Below the pieces are notes generated by a model, which ran no database searches, was not told where the DNA came from, and saw only the letters and a list, made by a program, of their open reading frames with translations. A program made the translations under genes and the position numbers. A stretch of DNA of 15,319 bases. Source: Gammaproteobacteria bacterium. Its GTDB lineage: Bacteria > Pseudomonadota > Gammaproteobacteria > DSM-16500. Of this stretch, positions 1 through 6,341 are shown piece by piece. The stretch spans positions 1 to 15,319 of the forward strand of contig SCTP01000253.1 in the NCBI GenBank assembly GCA_004322325.1, read 5' to 3'. Each line of letters starts with the position of its first letter. The first letter of the stretch is position 1.

Positions 1-35
1 AAAAGGGGCAGCTTAAGGATTAAGCTGCCCCTTTT
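1..35 (-). terminator. Intrinsic terminator after ppa
   Basis: A perfect 15-bp inverted repeat (arms 1-15 and 21-35, 5-nt loop) has a GC-rich core and A4/T4 ends. It starts one base beyond the ppa stop codon at 37-39. Because both flanks are A/T tracts it could terminate transcription from either direction. What lies to the left is outside the window. Confidence 0.9.
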
Positions 36-36
36 G

Positions 37-585
37 CTATTTAGACTTAGACGTTTCTTTTTGCTGATAACGCGCTACACTCGCGAGAATTTCTTTCCTA
101 GCCGCCTCTACCTCTTCCCAGCCTGCAATCTTTACCCATTTACCAGGCTCGAGGTCTTTATAATGTGTAAAGAAATGCTCAATCGCCGCAATGAGATCTT
201 GACCTAAATCTTCGGGCTTTTGCACATGCTGATAGCGCGGCGTCAGCTTATCTACTGGAACCGCCAAAATCTTCGCGTCCTTCCCTGATTCATCCGTCAT
301 CCGTAATAATCCCACGGGGCGGCATCGAACGACCGCGCCAGAAATCAATGGATAAGGCGATACCACTAACACGTCAACCGGATCGCCATCTTCCGAAAGG
401 GTATGAGGGATAAATCCATATTCCACCGGATAAGCCATGGAGGTACCCAGAAAGCGATCCACCATCACCATACCGCTTTCTTTATCGAGTTCATACTTAA
501 TAGGATGGTTAAAAGAGGGTATTTCAATCACCACATTAATATCATCCGGAATCTGCTGTCCCGCAGCGAGATGCTCTAATCTCAT
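37..585 (-). CDS. ppa: Inorganic pyrophosphatase (family I, soluble)
   Basis: Hydrolyses pyrophosphate to two phosphates in the cytoplasm, using Mg2+, and so pulls biosynthetic reactions (nucleotide, tRNA and coenzyme activation) forward. The protein aligns with the E. coli enzyme along its whole length. The family signature DGDPVDV lies at about residues 66-72 and supplies three metal-binding aspartates; the Lys/Tyr-rich active-site stretch around [10 protein letters not shown] (29-38) is also present. It is 182 residues long against about 176 in E. coli, with a short Lys/Ser-rich C-terminal tail. I chose the ATG at 585 because AAGAGG lies 9 bases upstream and because the family begins with a short leader before the first strand. 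An in-frame TTG at 603 would add six residues with no better ribosome site. The gene stands alone on this strand, divergent from hinT, and ends at a strong hairpin. Confidence 0.95.
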   Translation of the reverse strand: MRLEHLAAGQQIPDDINVVIEIPSFNHPIKYELDKESGMVMVDRFLGTSMAYPVEYGFIPHTLSEDGDPVDVLVVSPYPLISGAVVRCRPVGLLRMTDESGKDAKILAVPVDKLTPRYQHVQKPEDLGQDLIAAIEHFFTHYKDLEPGKWVKIAGWEEVEAARKEILASVARYQQKETSKSK

Positions 586-623
586 AACCCAAAACCTCTT
601 CAAAAATGTTAAAAAGTGGTCTT

Positions 624-651
624 AGTGTACTTTCCATTAACAATTTTGCAA
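624..651 (-). promoter_or_regulatory. Candidate sigma70 promoter for ppa
   Basis: On the minus strand, TTGCAA (651-646), a 16-base spacer and TACACT (629-624) form a plausible sigma70-type promoter about 40 bases ahead of the ppa start. The -35 hexamer is its own reverse complement and is also usable by the opposite-facing hinT promoter. Each hexamer matches the consensus at four of six positions. This is a prediction from sequence only. Confidence 0.45.
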
Positions 652-674
652 GTAGCTGCACAATCTCTTACACT
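646..674 (+). promoter_or_regulatory. Candidate sigma70 promoter for hinT-folE
   Basis: TTGCAA (646-651), a 17-base spacer and TACACT (669-674) lie about 36 bases before the hinT start. The same TTGCAA palindrome would act as -35 for the divergent ppa promoter. Each hexamer has four of six consensus bases and the spacing is ideal. Confidence 0.5.
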
Positions 675-710
675 ATGGCACGGCACACTAGGCTTACCAA
701 GGAGTAGATC

Positions 711-1052
711 ATGGATTGCTTGTTTTGCAAAATTGCAAACGGGGACATCCCGGCGAAGATTGTCTATCAAGACGAGATAGCCGTTATTTTTGATGACATT
801 AACCCCCAGGCACCGCATCATAAGGTGATCATTCCGCGCAAGCATATCGCGACACTGAATGAGGCGCTGGAAGAAGATCGTCACCTGCTAGGCCATCTGG
901 CCTTATCGGCAGCGAAATTGGCTAAAGAGCTTAATATCGCCAACGAGGGTTATCGGGTAGTAATGAATTGTAATGCAGGGGCGGGGCAGAGTGTGTTTCA
1001 TATCCATTTTCATCTATTAGGCGGAAGACGTATGGGTTGGCCGCCAGGGTAA
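711..1052 (+). CDS. hinT: HIT family purine nucleoside phosphoramidase (HinT-like)
   Basis: A small cytoplasmic histidine-triad protein. Members of the HinT branch cleave AMP-N phosphoramidates, including aminoacyl- and lysyl-AMP, and act as homodimers. The catalytic triad is seen as HIHFHLL, with His97, His99 and His101, followed by GGRRMGWPPG, the usual C-terminus of proteobacterial members, so the protein is complete at 113 residues. A CxxC pair (Cys3, Cys6) near the N-terminus is the zinc-binding feature of many HinT proteins. The ATG is preceded by AAGGAG at 6 bases, which fixes the start. folE begins 18 bases after the stop codon, so the two are probably cotranscribed. The exact in vivo substrate is unknown for most members. 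Confidence 0.92.
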   Translation: MDCLFCKIANGDIPAKIVYQDEIAVIFDDINPQAPHHKVIIPRKHIATLNEALEEDRHLLGHLALSAAKLAKELNIANEGYRVVMNCNAGAGQSVFHIHFHLLGGRRMGWPPG

Positions 1053-1070
1053 ACAGTGTAGGTAGTGACG

Positions 1071-1616
1071 ATGCAAGCATATTTTCGAAAAATTATTGAA
1101 GCCTTGGGCGAAGATCCTGACCGTGAGGGGTTAAAAAAGACACCTGAACGGGCAGCAAGAGCGATGGAATTTTTAACCCAGGGGTATCACCAATCCCTTG
1201 AGACGATCATCAATGGTGCTTTATTTAATTCTGATAACGATGAGATGATTGTCGTCAAAGATATCGAACTATATTCCCTTTGCGAGCATCATCTTTTACC
1301 TTTTATCGGTAAGTGTCATATTGCTTATTTACCCCAAGGGAAAATTATTGGCTTATCCAAAATTGCTCGGGTCGTCGACATGCATGCAAGGCGGTTGCAG
1401 GTGCAAGAAAATTTAACGAAAGAAATCGCCCAGACGATTTTACAAGCTACGGGCGCCAAAGGGGTCGGTGTAATTATTGAAGCACAGCATTTATGTATGA
1501 TGATGCGTGGGGTGGAAAAGCAAAATTCGATTATGACCACCTCGGTGATGCTAGGGGTATTACGCGAAGATCCACGGTCAAGAGCAGAGTTTCTTAGTTT
1601 GATACATAGAAATTAA
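1071..1616 (+). CDS. folE: GTP cyclohydrolase I (type IA)
   Basis: Converts GTP to 7,8-dihydroneopterin triphosphate, the first step of tetrahydrofolate synthesis, as a homodecamer in the cytoplasm. The zinc ligands of the canonical enzyme are all present: Cys71 and His74 in LCEHHLLPF, and Cys142 in QHLCMMMRG. Other family blocks are TPERAARA near the N-terminus, [19 protein letters not shown] in the middle and TTSVMLG near the end. The length of 181 residues is slightly short compared with E. coli (about 222), as is common for forms lacking the N-terminal extension. I prefer the ATG at 1071, with AGG 8 bases upstream, over the in-frame GTG at 1065, where the same AGG would be only 2 bases away. 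It sits directly behind hinT in a likely operon. Confidence 0.95.
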   Translation: MQAYFRKIIEALGEDPDREGLKKTPERAARAMEFLTQGYHQSLETIINGALFNSDNDEMIVVKDIELYSLCEHHLLPFIGKCHIAYLPQGKIIGLSKIARVVDMHARRLQVQENLTKEIAQTILQATGAKGVGVIIEAQHLCMMMRGVEKQNSIMTTSVMLGVLREDPRSRAEFLSLIHRN

Positions 1617-1636
1617 TCAAGTAGTATAGCGCGCTA
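1599..1636 (+). promoter_or_regulatory. Candidate promoter with palindrome before desaturase
   Basis: TTGATA (1599-1604, inside the end of folE), a 17-base spacer and TAGTAT (1622-1627) make a reasonable sigma70-like promoter. A perfect 10-bp palindrome, TAGCGCGCTA (1627-1636), starts on the last base of the -10 element and covers the expected transcription start. That is where a repressor site would be effective. The regulator is unknown. Confidence 0.4.
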
Positions 1637-1659
1637 ATGAATAGGGGAATATCGGCTTA

Positions 1660-2571
1660 ATGAAAAAGATGCTGCAAGTGATACATAAATGGATAGTCAG
1701 TGAAAATAACTACGATCCGAATGCTAATTATACTGACAAAATAGAATGGTTGCGGGTGATGCCTTTTCTCCTCGTCAATTTAGGCTGTTTACTGGTTTTT
1801 TGGGTGGGGTTTAGCTGGACCGCTTTTACCGTCGCCGCTGTGTTATATTTTGTTCGGTTATTTTCGATTGGTGGTTTTTATCACCGTTATTTTTCTCATA
1901 AGACTTATCAGACGAATCGTTTCTGGCAATTTGTGTTTGGCTTTATCGGCACAAGTTCAGGCCAACGTGGACCACTTTGGTGGGCAGCACATCATCGTCA
2001 ACATCATCTTGTATCGGATGAACCCGCGGATGCACATTCACCGGTTCAACATGGGTTTTGGTGGAGTCATGTTGGTTGGTTTTTATCGAAAAAGCATTAT
2101 CACTACAATCCTGAGCGGGTGAAAGATTTAGCACGGTTTCCTGAGTTAGTTTTTTTAGATCGGTATGATGTGTTACCACCGACTATCTTATTTATTTCTT
2201 TATTTGTGGCTGGCGTATTATTGCACTCGTATGCGCCTGCATTAGGGGTGACGGCTGGGCAAATGTTAGTGTGGGGATTCTGCATTTCGACCATTGCGTT
2301 ATTTCATACCACCGTGTCGATTAATTCTCTTTCGCACGTGTTTGGCAAGAAGCGATTCCCGACCAACGATAATAGCCGTAACAATTTTCTCTTAGCTATC
2401 CTGACCCTGGGAGAAGGTTGGCATAATAATCATCATCATTATCCCGCGACCGCCCGCCAGGGGTTTATGTGGTGGGAGATTGATATTACGTATTATGTGT
2501 TGAAGTTGTTGGAGAAGTTAGGGGTGATTTGGAATGTGAAAGGATTGCCGAAGTCGGTGTTGCGGCGATAG
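1660..2571 (+). CDS. Membrane fatty-acid (acyl-CoA delta-9 type) desaturase
   Basis: Likely introduces a cis double bond into saturated acyl chains in the inner membrane, using a di-iron centre, oxygen and an electron donor, and so adjusts membrane fluidity. The three histidine boxes of the integral-membrane desaturase family are clear: HRYFSH (residues 75-80), HRQHH (112-116) and HNNHH (255-259). The extra NSLSH element (222-226) seen in acyl-CoA desaturases is also present. Hydrophobic pairs at about 33-65 and 172-216 fit the usual four-helix arrangement with the His boxes in the cytoplasm. The length of 303 residues is typical for bacterial members. No cytochrome b5 domain is fused, so a separate electron carrier is needed and is not seen here. 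An AGGGGA lies 11 bases before the ATG; a second ATG three codons later is possible. It follows folE by 43 bases, with its own candidate promoter. Confidence 0.92.
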   Translation: MKKMLQVIHKWIVSENNYDPNANYTDKIEWLRVMPFLLVNLGCLLVFWVGFSWTAFTVAAVLYFVRLFSIGGFYHRYFSHKTYQTNRFWQFVFGFIGTSSGQRGPLWWAAHHRQHHLVSDEPADAHSPVQHGFWWSHVGWFLSKKHYHYNPERVKDLARFPELVFLDRYDVLPPTILFISLFVAGVLLHSYAPALGVTAGQMLVWGFCISTIALFHTTVSINSLSHVFGKKRFPTNDNSRNNFLLAILTLGEGWHNNHHHYPATARQGFMWWEIDITYYVLKLLEKLGVIWNVKGLPKSVLRR

Positions 2572-2575
2572 TGGT

Positions 2576-2604
2576 TTTACATTAGTGTGTATGGTGTGTA
2601 TAAT
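2576..2604 (+). promoter_or_regulatory. Strong sigma70 promoter of hicAB
   Basis: TTTACA (2576-2581), a 17-base spacer and a perfect TATAAT (2599-2604) form the best promoter in the window. It begins 4 bases after the desaturase stop codon. The -10 ends 5 bases before the hicA ATG, so transcripts should begin at or within a base or two of that ATG. The spacer and -10 also carry a direct repeat GTGTGTAT at 2585-2592 and 2594-2601 (9-base period), a possible binding site for HicB autoregulation. Confidence 0.75.
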
Positions 2605-2609
2605 TTTAT

Positions 2610-2792
2610 ATGGGTAGCAAAGAAATCATCAAGTTACTCGAGGCTGACGGTTGGGTAAAACATAATCAAAAAGGAAGCCATTGCCAATATAAACATCCAG
2701 TTAAAAAAGGCAAGGTAACTGTTCCTCATCCTAAAAAAGACTTACCCGTAAAAACGATGCAAAGTATCTTGAAACAAGCTGGACTAAGATAA
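2610..2792 (+). CDS. hicA: HicA toxin, mRNA interferase
   Basis: Toxin of a type II toxin-antitoxin pair. HicA proteins have a small dsRNA-binding-like fold and cleave mRNA, halting translation when the antitoxin is lost. At 60 residues the protein matches the family in length and layout: an N-terminal helix with KEIIKLLEADGW, then GSHCQYKHP with the catalytic His at residue 24, then VTVPHPKKDLP and the closing helix with ILKQAGLR. All key positions are intact, so the toxin looks functional. The ATG at 2610 is the only sensible start, because an in-frame TAA lies at 2601-2603. No Shine-Dalgarno sequence precedes it, and the strong promoter's -10 element is only 5 bases upstream, implying a leaderless transcript. 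hicB starts 11 bases after its stop. Confidence 0.93.
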   Translation: MGSKEIIKLLEADGWVKHNQKGSHCQYKHPVKKGKVTVPHPKKDLPVKTMQSILKQAGLR

Positions 2793-2803
2793 GAGGACAA
2801 TAC

Positions 2804-3211
2804 ATGCAATATCCTATATTTATACACAAAGATGAAGACAGTGATTTTGGCGTTATTGTACCCGACTTACCTGGATGTTTTTCTGCTGGCAGCACAATTG
2901 AGGAAGCCATACAGAATACGCATGAAGCCATTGAATGCCACTTAGAAGGTTTACTATTGGATAATGAACCAATTCCTTTAAAAAGACCCATTGAACAACA
3001 TCTTGAGAATCCTGATTTCAAAAATGGTATTCTCGCTGTTGTTGATATCGACGTTTCCAAAATTTCCGGTAAAACAATAAGAATCAATGTAAGCCTACCA
3101 GAACGATTTTTAAAACAGATCGATGAATACGCTCATCAACATGGAGGCAATCGCTCTGGCTTTTTAGTAGATGCTGCTATGAGCTACATGGCTGAACATC
3201 GAATCCGTTAA
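2804..3211 (+). CDS. hicB: HicB antitoxin with ribbon-helix-helix domain
   Basis: Antitoxin partner of HicA. The N-terminal half (about residues 1-70) is the degenerate RNase H-like HicB fold, recognisable from the start YPIFIHKDEDSDFGVIVPDLPGC and the helix EEAIQNTHEAIECHLEG, and it should block the HicA active site. The C-terminal part (about 91-135), beginning KTIRINVSLPERFLKQIDEYA, reads as a ribbon-helix-helix DNA-binding domain, so HicB probably also represses the hicAB promoter. The 135-residue length is typical for the RHH-bearing subtype; other HicB proteins carry a helix-turn-helix instead. AAGAGGA lies 6 bases before the ATG, a much better ribosome site than hicA has, which would favour antitoxin excess. 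The gene ends 11 bases from the stop codon of the convergent epmA. Confidence 0.93.
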   Translation: MQYPIFIHKDEDSDFGVIVPDLPGCFSAGSTIEEAIQNTHEAIECHLEGLLLDNEPIPLKRPIEQHLENPDFKNGILAVVDIDVSKISGKTIRINVSLPERFLKQIDEYAHQHGGNRSGFLVDAAMSYMAEHRIR

Positions 3212-3212
3212 A

Positions 3213-3229
3213 AGTGTTTTAGTCACACT
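3213..3229. terminator. Weak hairpin between convergent hicB and epmA
   Basis: AGTGT (3213-3217) and ACACT (3225-3229) can pair across a 7-base loop, with A/T-rich flanks on both sides, in the 11-base gap between two converging genes and the last codon of epmA. The stem is only 5 bp, so termination here would be weak. I list it because no other terminator is visible for either gene. Confidence 0.2.
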
Positions 3230-4218
3230 CTTTCAAAATCAAAACTCACCACCTCTTTGATCGTCTGACGCTGCATCACCAGCATCATCAGACGATCAAT
3301 CCCCAATGCCACCCCCGCGCAGTCGGGCAACCCATGCGCGAGGGCAGCGAGGAAATATTCATCAATCAGCAATTCCGTCAGCCCTAACTGCTGACGCTCC
3401 CGCAAATTATGCTCAAATCGCTTGCGCTGCTCTTTAGCATCTAACAATTCATGAAACCCATTCGCCAATTCTATCCCTTGAACATACACTTCAAACCGCG
3501 ATGCGACTGGCGGATTCCCCGGTTGAATACGAGCAAGTGCAGCTTGGGAAGCAGGAAAATCATAAATAAAATAAGGTCGATCATGGCCTAATTGCGGCTC
3601 GATGCAATACGACATCAATAATTGCAGCCAGGTATCACGATCAGTAACATTCTCAGCCACCACCACGCCCTGTTGCTTGGCACAAGCAGCCAGCTCTTCA
3701 AGTGAAGCCGCATGCGGGTCAAAGTGAAGAAATAATTGGAATACTTCTGCATAACTTTTACGTTCAGCGGCCGGCATGTTTAAAATTAATTGTAGCAGCT
3801 CATCCATTTCATCCATTAAATCATGATGATGATACTGAGGACGATACCATTCCAGCATGGTGAATTCTGGATTATGAAAACGACCGATTTCACCTTGGCG
3901 AAATGCCTTCGTAATTTGATAAATCGCACCGCTATTAGCGGCTAATAACCGTTTCATCGCATATTCTGGCGAGGTTTGCAGATAATAACGCTGCTCTTGT
4001 TCTTGCGGATGCGCTTGAAATAAAACGGGGATACTTTGAATAAACGGATCCGTGACCGACGTATGACACATGAGTGGCGTTTCCACTTCCATCACGCCGC
4101 GCGCAGCAAAAAAATCACGGATGGTTTTTAATACTTGCGCGCGGATACGCAGATGCTCGATAGTGGCAGACGGCTGCCAATCCCGCCCATCACCGTTATT
4201 CTTTCGCTCGAGAAACAT
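3223..4218 (-). CDS. epmA: EF-P-(R)-beta-lysine ligase EpmA (GenX/PoxA)
   Basis: A truncated lysyl-tRNA synthetase paralog that attaches (R)-beta-lysine to Lys34 of elongation factor P rather than to tRNA. It contains only the class II catalytic core: WQPSA near the N-terminus, [20 protein letters not shown] as motif 2, [18 protein letters not shown], and [12 protein letters not shown] as motif 3. There is no N-terminal anticodon-binding domain, which separates it from LysS. From the ATG at 4218 the length is 331 residues against 325 in E. coli. Longer open reading upstream, to 4335, is antisense-free read-through of efp in another frame and has no family similarity. The start lies inside the last 23 bases of efp and is preceded by GGGTGAG, so translation is probably coupled to efp. 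EpmB, the 2,3-aminomutase that makes beta-lysine, is not in the window. Confidence 0.93.
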   Translation of the reverse strand: MFLERKNNGDGRDWQPSATIEHLRIRAQVLKTIRDFFAARGVMEVETPLMCHTSVTDPFIQSIPVLFQAHPQEQEQRYYLQTSPEYAMKRLLAANSGAIYQITKAFRQGEIGRFHNPEFTMLEWYRPQYHHHDLMDEMDELLQLILNMPAAERKSYAEVFQLFLHFDPHAASLEELAACAKQQGVVVAENVTDRDTWLQLLMSYCIEPQLGHDRPYFIYDFPASQAALARIQPGNPPVASRFEVYVQGIELANGFHELLDAKEQRKRFEHNLRERQQLGLTELLIDEYFLAALAHGLPDCAGVALGIDRLMMLVMQRQTIKEVVSFDFERV

Positions 4219-4765
4219 ACTCACCCGTACGCGTATCGACTTTGAGGAGTTCACCTTCCTGGACAAACAAGGGCACACGCACCACCGCACCGCTTTCCAA
4301 CTTAGCTGGCTTACCACCGCCACCGGAGGTATCACCTTTCAAGCCAGGATCGGTTTCAACCACTTTCAAAATCACAAACATGGGAGGCACAACGAGAATA
4401 GGCTGGCCATTCCATAACGTCAGCTTACATTCCGCTTGCTCTTTCAGCCATTGCTTAGCATCAGCGACTTCCGCATCGTGTAAGGCATATTGCTCGTAAG
4501 TCTCTGCCGCCATAAAGTGCCAAGCCGTCCCATCGGTATAAAGAAATTGCGCATCTATTTCAACAACGTCTGCCGCCGGAATGCTATCACCGGATTTATA
4601 AGTACGCTCAATCACGCGGCCGTTTTTTAGGTTACGATAACGCAAGCGATTAAATGCCTGACCTTTGCCCGGCTTGACGAATTCGTTATCAACGACCACA
4701 CAAGGATCGCCGTCAATCAACAGCTTCATTCCGCCGCGTATTTCATTTAAACCGTATTCAGACAT
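4196..4765 (-). CDS. efp: Elongation factor P
   Basis: Binds between the P and E sites of the ribosome and rescues ribosomes stalled at polyproline stretches. The 189-residue protein matches E. coli EF-P along all three domains. The modified loop reads [11 protein letters not shown] with the acceptor Lys at residue 34, as in bacteria that use EpmA. Domain II contains TLWNGQPI and domain III ends with [12 protein letters not shown], both classic EF-P sequences. GAGGAG lies 6 bases ahead of the ATG. It is 31 bases downstream of the peptide-transporter gene on the same strand and overlaps the downstream epmA by 23 bases. The pairing with EpmA in one transcript strongly supports beta-lysylation of this EF-P. 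Confidence 0.96.
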   Translation of the reverse strand: MSEYGLNEIRGGMKLLIDGDPCVVVDNEFVKPGKGQAFNRLRYRNLKNGRVIERTYKSGDSIPAADVVEIDAQFLYTDGTAWHFMAAETYEQYALHDAEVADAKQWLKEQAECKLTLWNGQPILVVPPMFVILKVVETDPGLKGDTSGGGGKPAKLESGAVVRVPLFVQEGELLKVDTRTGEYVSRAKE

Positions 4766-4796
4766 GGGAAACTCCTCAAAATTTTGTCTATCATAA

Positions 4797-6221
4797 CTAT
4801 CGCAGCAATTTTTTCAACCCAACTTGTACAAAAAATAGAATAATCGCGACGATAAAAGCTAAATAGGCAAAATTGAGAAATGCATTTTGATAAATCGCTA
4901 ATTTACCTGCGGTCGTCGTCACTGTTTCAGGCACGGCAGCCATTTTGGCAATCATGCCAGCGAGCAGCCCACCAAAACCGGTGGCAGCAAACCAAATTCC
5001 CATCATCATCCCAACCAATTGGCTGGGGGCAAGGAGGGTGACGGCAGAAAGACCAATGGGGGAAATTAATAATTCGCCGATGGTGAGAAAAAAATAAGCC
5101 AGGAACACCCATAGCGGGCTAATTAAGCCTTGGCTATTAGGAAATAAGGTGCTGGCACTCAGCACCACAAATCCCAAGCCTGCCATAAAAATACCGAGAA
5201 CGAATTTGTTGATGGGCGAGGGGTTTTTTTGATACCGCCCGAGCACATTCCATGACCAAGCGAACAATGGGCCTAGGAGCAGGATGAAGACACTTTCAGA
5301 AGCGTAAAAAATGGTTGTCGTGAGTGGAATGCCGAATAAGGTTTTATCGACCAGTCGATCGACGAATAAATTGGCGGAAATGAATAATTGTAAAAATAAC
5401 GCCCAGAAGATAATGGATGAAACAATTAAAGTATTAAGCACGAGTAGGCACTTTCGGTATTCTGGCGTTTGCTGCAAGGTAAGCACGACGAGGAAAACCA
5501 ATAAGACAACACCAGCGATGGGTAATAACCAATTCGCTAATGATTCAATTCTGAGCAAAAAATTGAGTCCGATAATGACTAACAAGCAGTAAAGCGGTAG
5601 CTGGTAAGAGAAGGAGCGGCTGACAGGAGGGAGTTTTTGCGTATCTTTTATATAGCGTAAGCCGCTATAAAAAATCATCAGGCCAAGGATGATCCCCATG
5701 CTCGCCAAGCCAAATGTCACCTGCCAGCCAAAGGCATTGCGGATGTAGCCGGAAAAACCGGAGAGAATCGCCCCTAAATTGATGCCGATGTAGAACAAGG
5801 TGAAACCAGCATCGCGGCGGAATTCATCGTTCGCATATTGCGTGCCGAGTAAGCTGGAGATGTTGGGCTTGAACATGCCATTGCCGACGATGATGGTGCC
5901 AAGGGCAGGATAAATCAGCAATTGGGAGGAAGAAAAGGCGAGCAGGGCATAGCCGAGGATGAGGAAGAAACCGCCCCAGAAGACGGCCGTTTTAAAGCCT
6001 AATATTCTATCGGCTAGAAAGCCACCGATGAAAGGTGAGATATAGACTAAGCCAGCAAACACACCGGAAATAGTATCGCTCGCTTCGTCGGAGAAATTGA
6101 AATGCTTGGTCAAATAAAGAACGAGCAAGCCTTGGACGACGTAAAATCCGAATCGTTCCCACATTTCAGTGAAAAATAAAAAGGGTAAGGCTTTAGGATG
6201 GTGTTTTAGTAGAGCTTCCAT
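4797..6221 (-). CDS. POT/PTR2 family proton-coupled di/tripeptide transporter
   Basis: An inner-membrane major-facilitator carrier that imports small peptides with protons. The POT hallmark ExxER is present as EMWERF (Glu19, Glu22, Arg23) in the first helix. The PTR2 signature FYIGINLG (143-150) and the GNGMFKPN segment (113-120), which carries a conserved Lys in helix 4, are also present. The 474-residue protein is almost wholly hydrophobic, with about 12-14 helices expected. It is a little shorter than E. coli DtpA (500). I do not assign it to a particular Dtp subtype. The ATG is preceded by a purine-rich GAGAGA. It lies between prlC upstream and efp downstream, both on the same strand. Confidence 0.9.
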   Translation of the reverse strand: MEALLKHHPKALPFLFFTEMWERFGFYVVQGLLVLYLTKHFNFSDEASDTISGVFAGLVYISPFIGGFLADRILGFKTAVFWGGFFLILGYALLAFSSSQLLIYPALGTIIVGNGMFKPNISSLLGTQYANDEFRRDAGFTLFYIGINLGAILSGFSGYIRNAFGWQVTFGLASMGIILGLMIFYSGLRYIKDTQKLPPVSRSFSYQLPLYCLLVIIGLNFLLRIESLANWLLPIAGVVLLVFLVVLTLQQTPEYRKCLLVLNTLIVSSIIFWALFLQLFISANLFVDRLVDKTLFGIPLTTTIFYASESVFILLLGPLFAWSWNVLGRYQKNPSPINKFVLGIFMAGLGFVVLSASTLFPNSQGLISPLWVFLAYFFLTIGELLISPIGLSAVTLLAPSQLVGMMMGIWFAATGFGGLLAGMIAKMAAVPETVTTTAGKLAIYQNAFLNFAYLAFIVAIILFFVQVGLKKLLR

Positions 6222-6252
6222 CGGGGTCTCTCTTTAAGTTATATAGGCAACT

Positions 6253-6282
6253 ATTATGGACTGGGGAAGATGGCATTGTCAC
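6253..6282 (-). promoter_or_regulatory. Candidate promoter for POT transporter-efp-epmA
   Basis: On the minus strand, GTGACA (6282-6277), an 18-base spacer and CATAAT (6258-6253) each match the consensus at five of six positions. The start of transcription would fall about 25 bases before the transporter ATG. If used, it would drive the transporter, efp and epmA together. Confidence 0.5.
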
Positions 6283-6314
6283 GAGGAGGTCCCAGAACGT
6301 TTTCTTACATGAAA

Positions 6315-6335
6315 AATCAACAAGATTATTTGATT
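6315..6335 (-). terminator. Possible weak terminator after prlC
   Basis: AATCAA and TTGATT arms (6315-6320 and 6330-6335) flank a 9-base loop just beyond the prlC stop. On the minus-strand transcript the stem is followed by further T residues. The stem is short and A/T rich, so it may not stop polymerase and prlC could read through into the transporter gene. Confidence 0.25.
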
Positions 6336-6341
6336 AAATCA

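Noticed and set aside
1943..2294. Open frames antisense to the desaturase gene
   Set aside because: They are explained by the codon composition of the desaturase and have no ribosome sites or recognisable protein features.
3212..3222. Insertion boundary or attachment site flanking hicAB
   Set aside because: No terminal repeats, target duplication or integrase were visible. The module could have been transferred, but the sequence here does not show how.
4219..4335. Longer N-terminus for EpmA, reading through most of the last third of efp
   Set aside because: The added residues show no family similarity and lie wholly within efp in another frame. The ATG at 4218 gives the standard EpmA length.
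6283..6292. Anti-Shine-Dalgarno-like ACCTCCTC on the minus strand as a leader element of the transporter
   Set aside because: It lies upstream of the predicted transcription start, so it would not be in the transporter mRNA. No paired structure around it was found.
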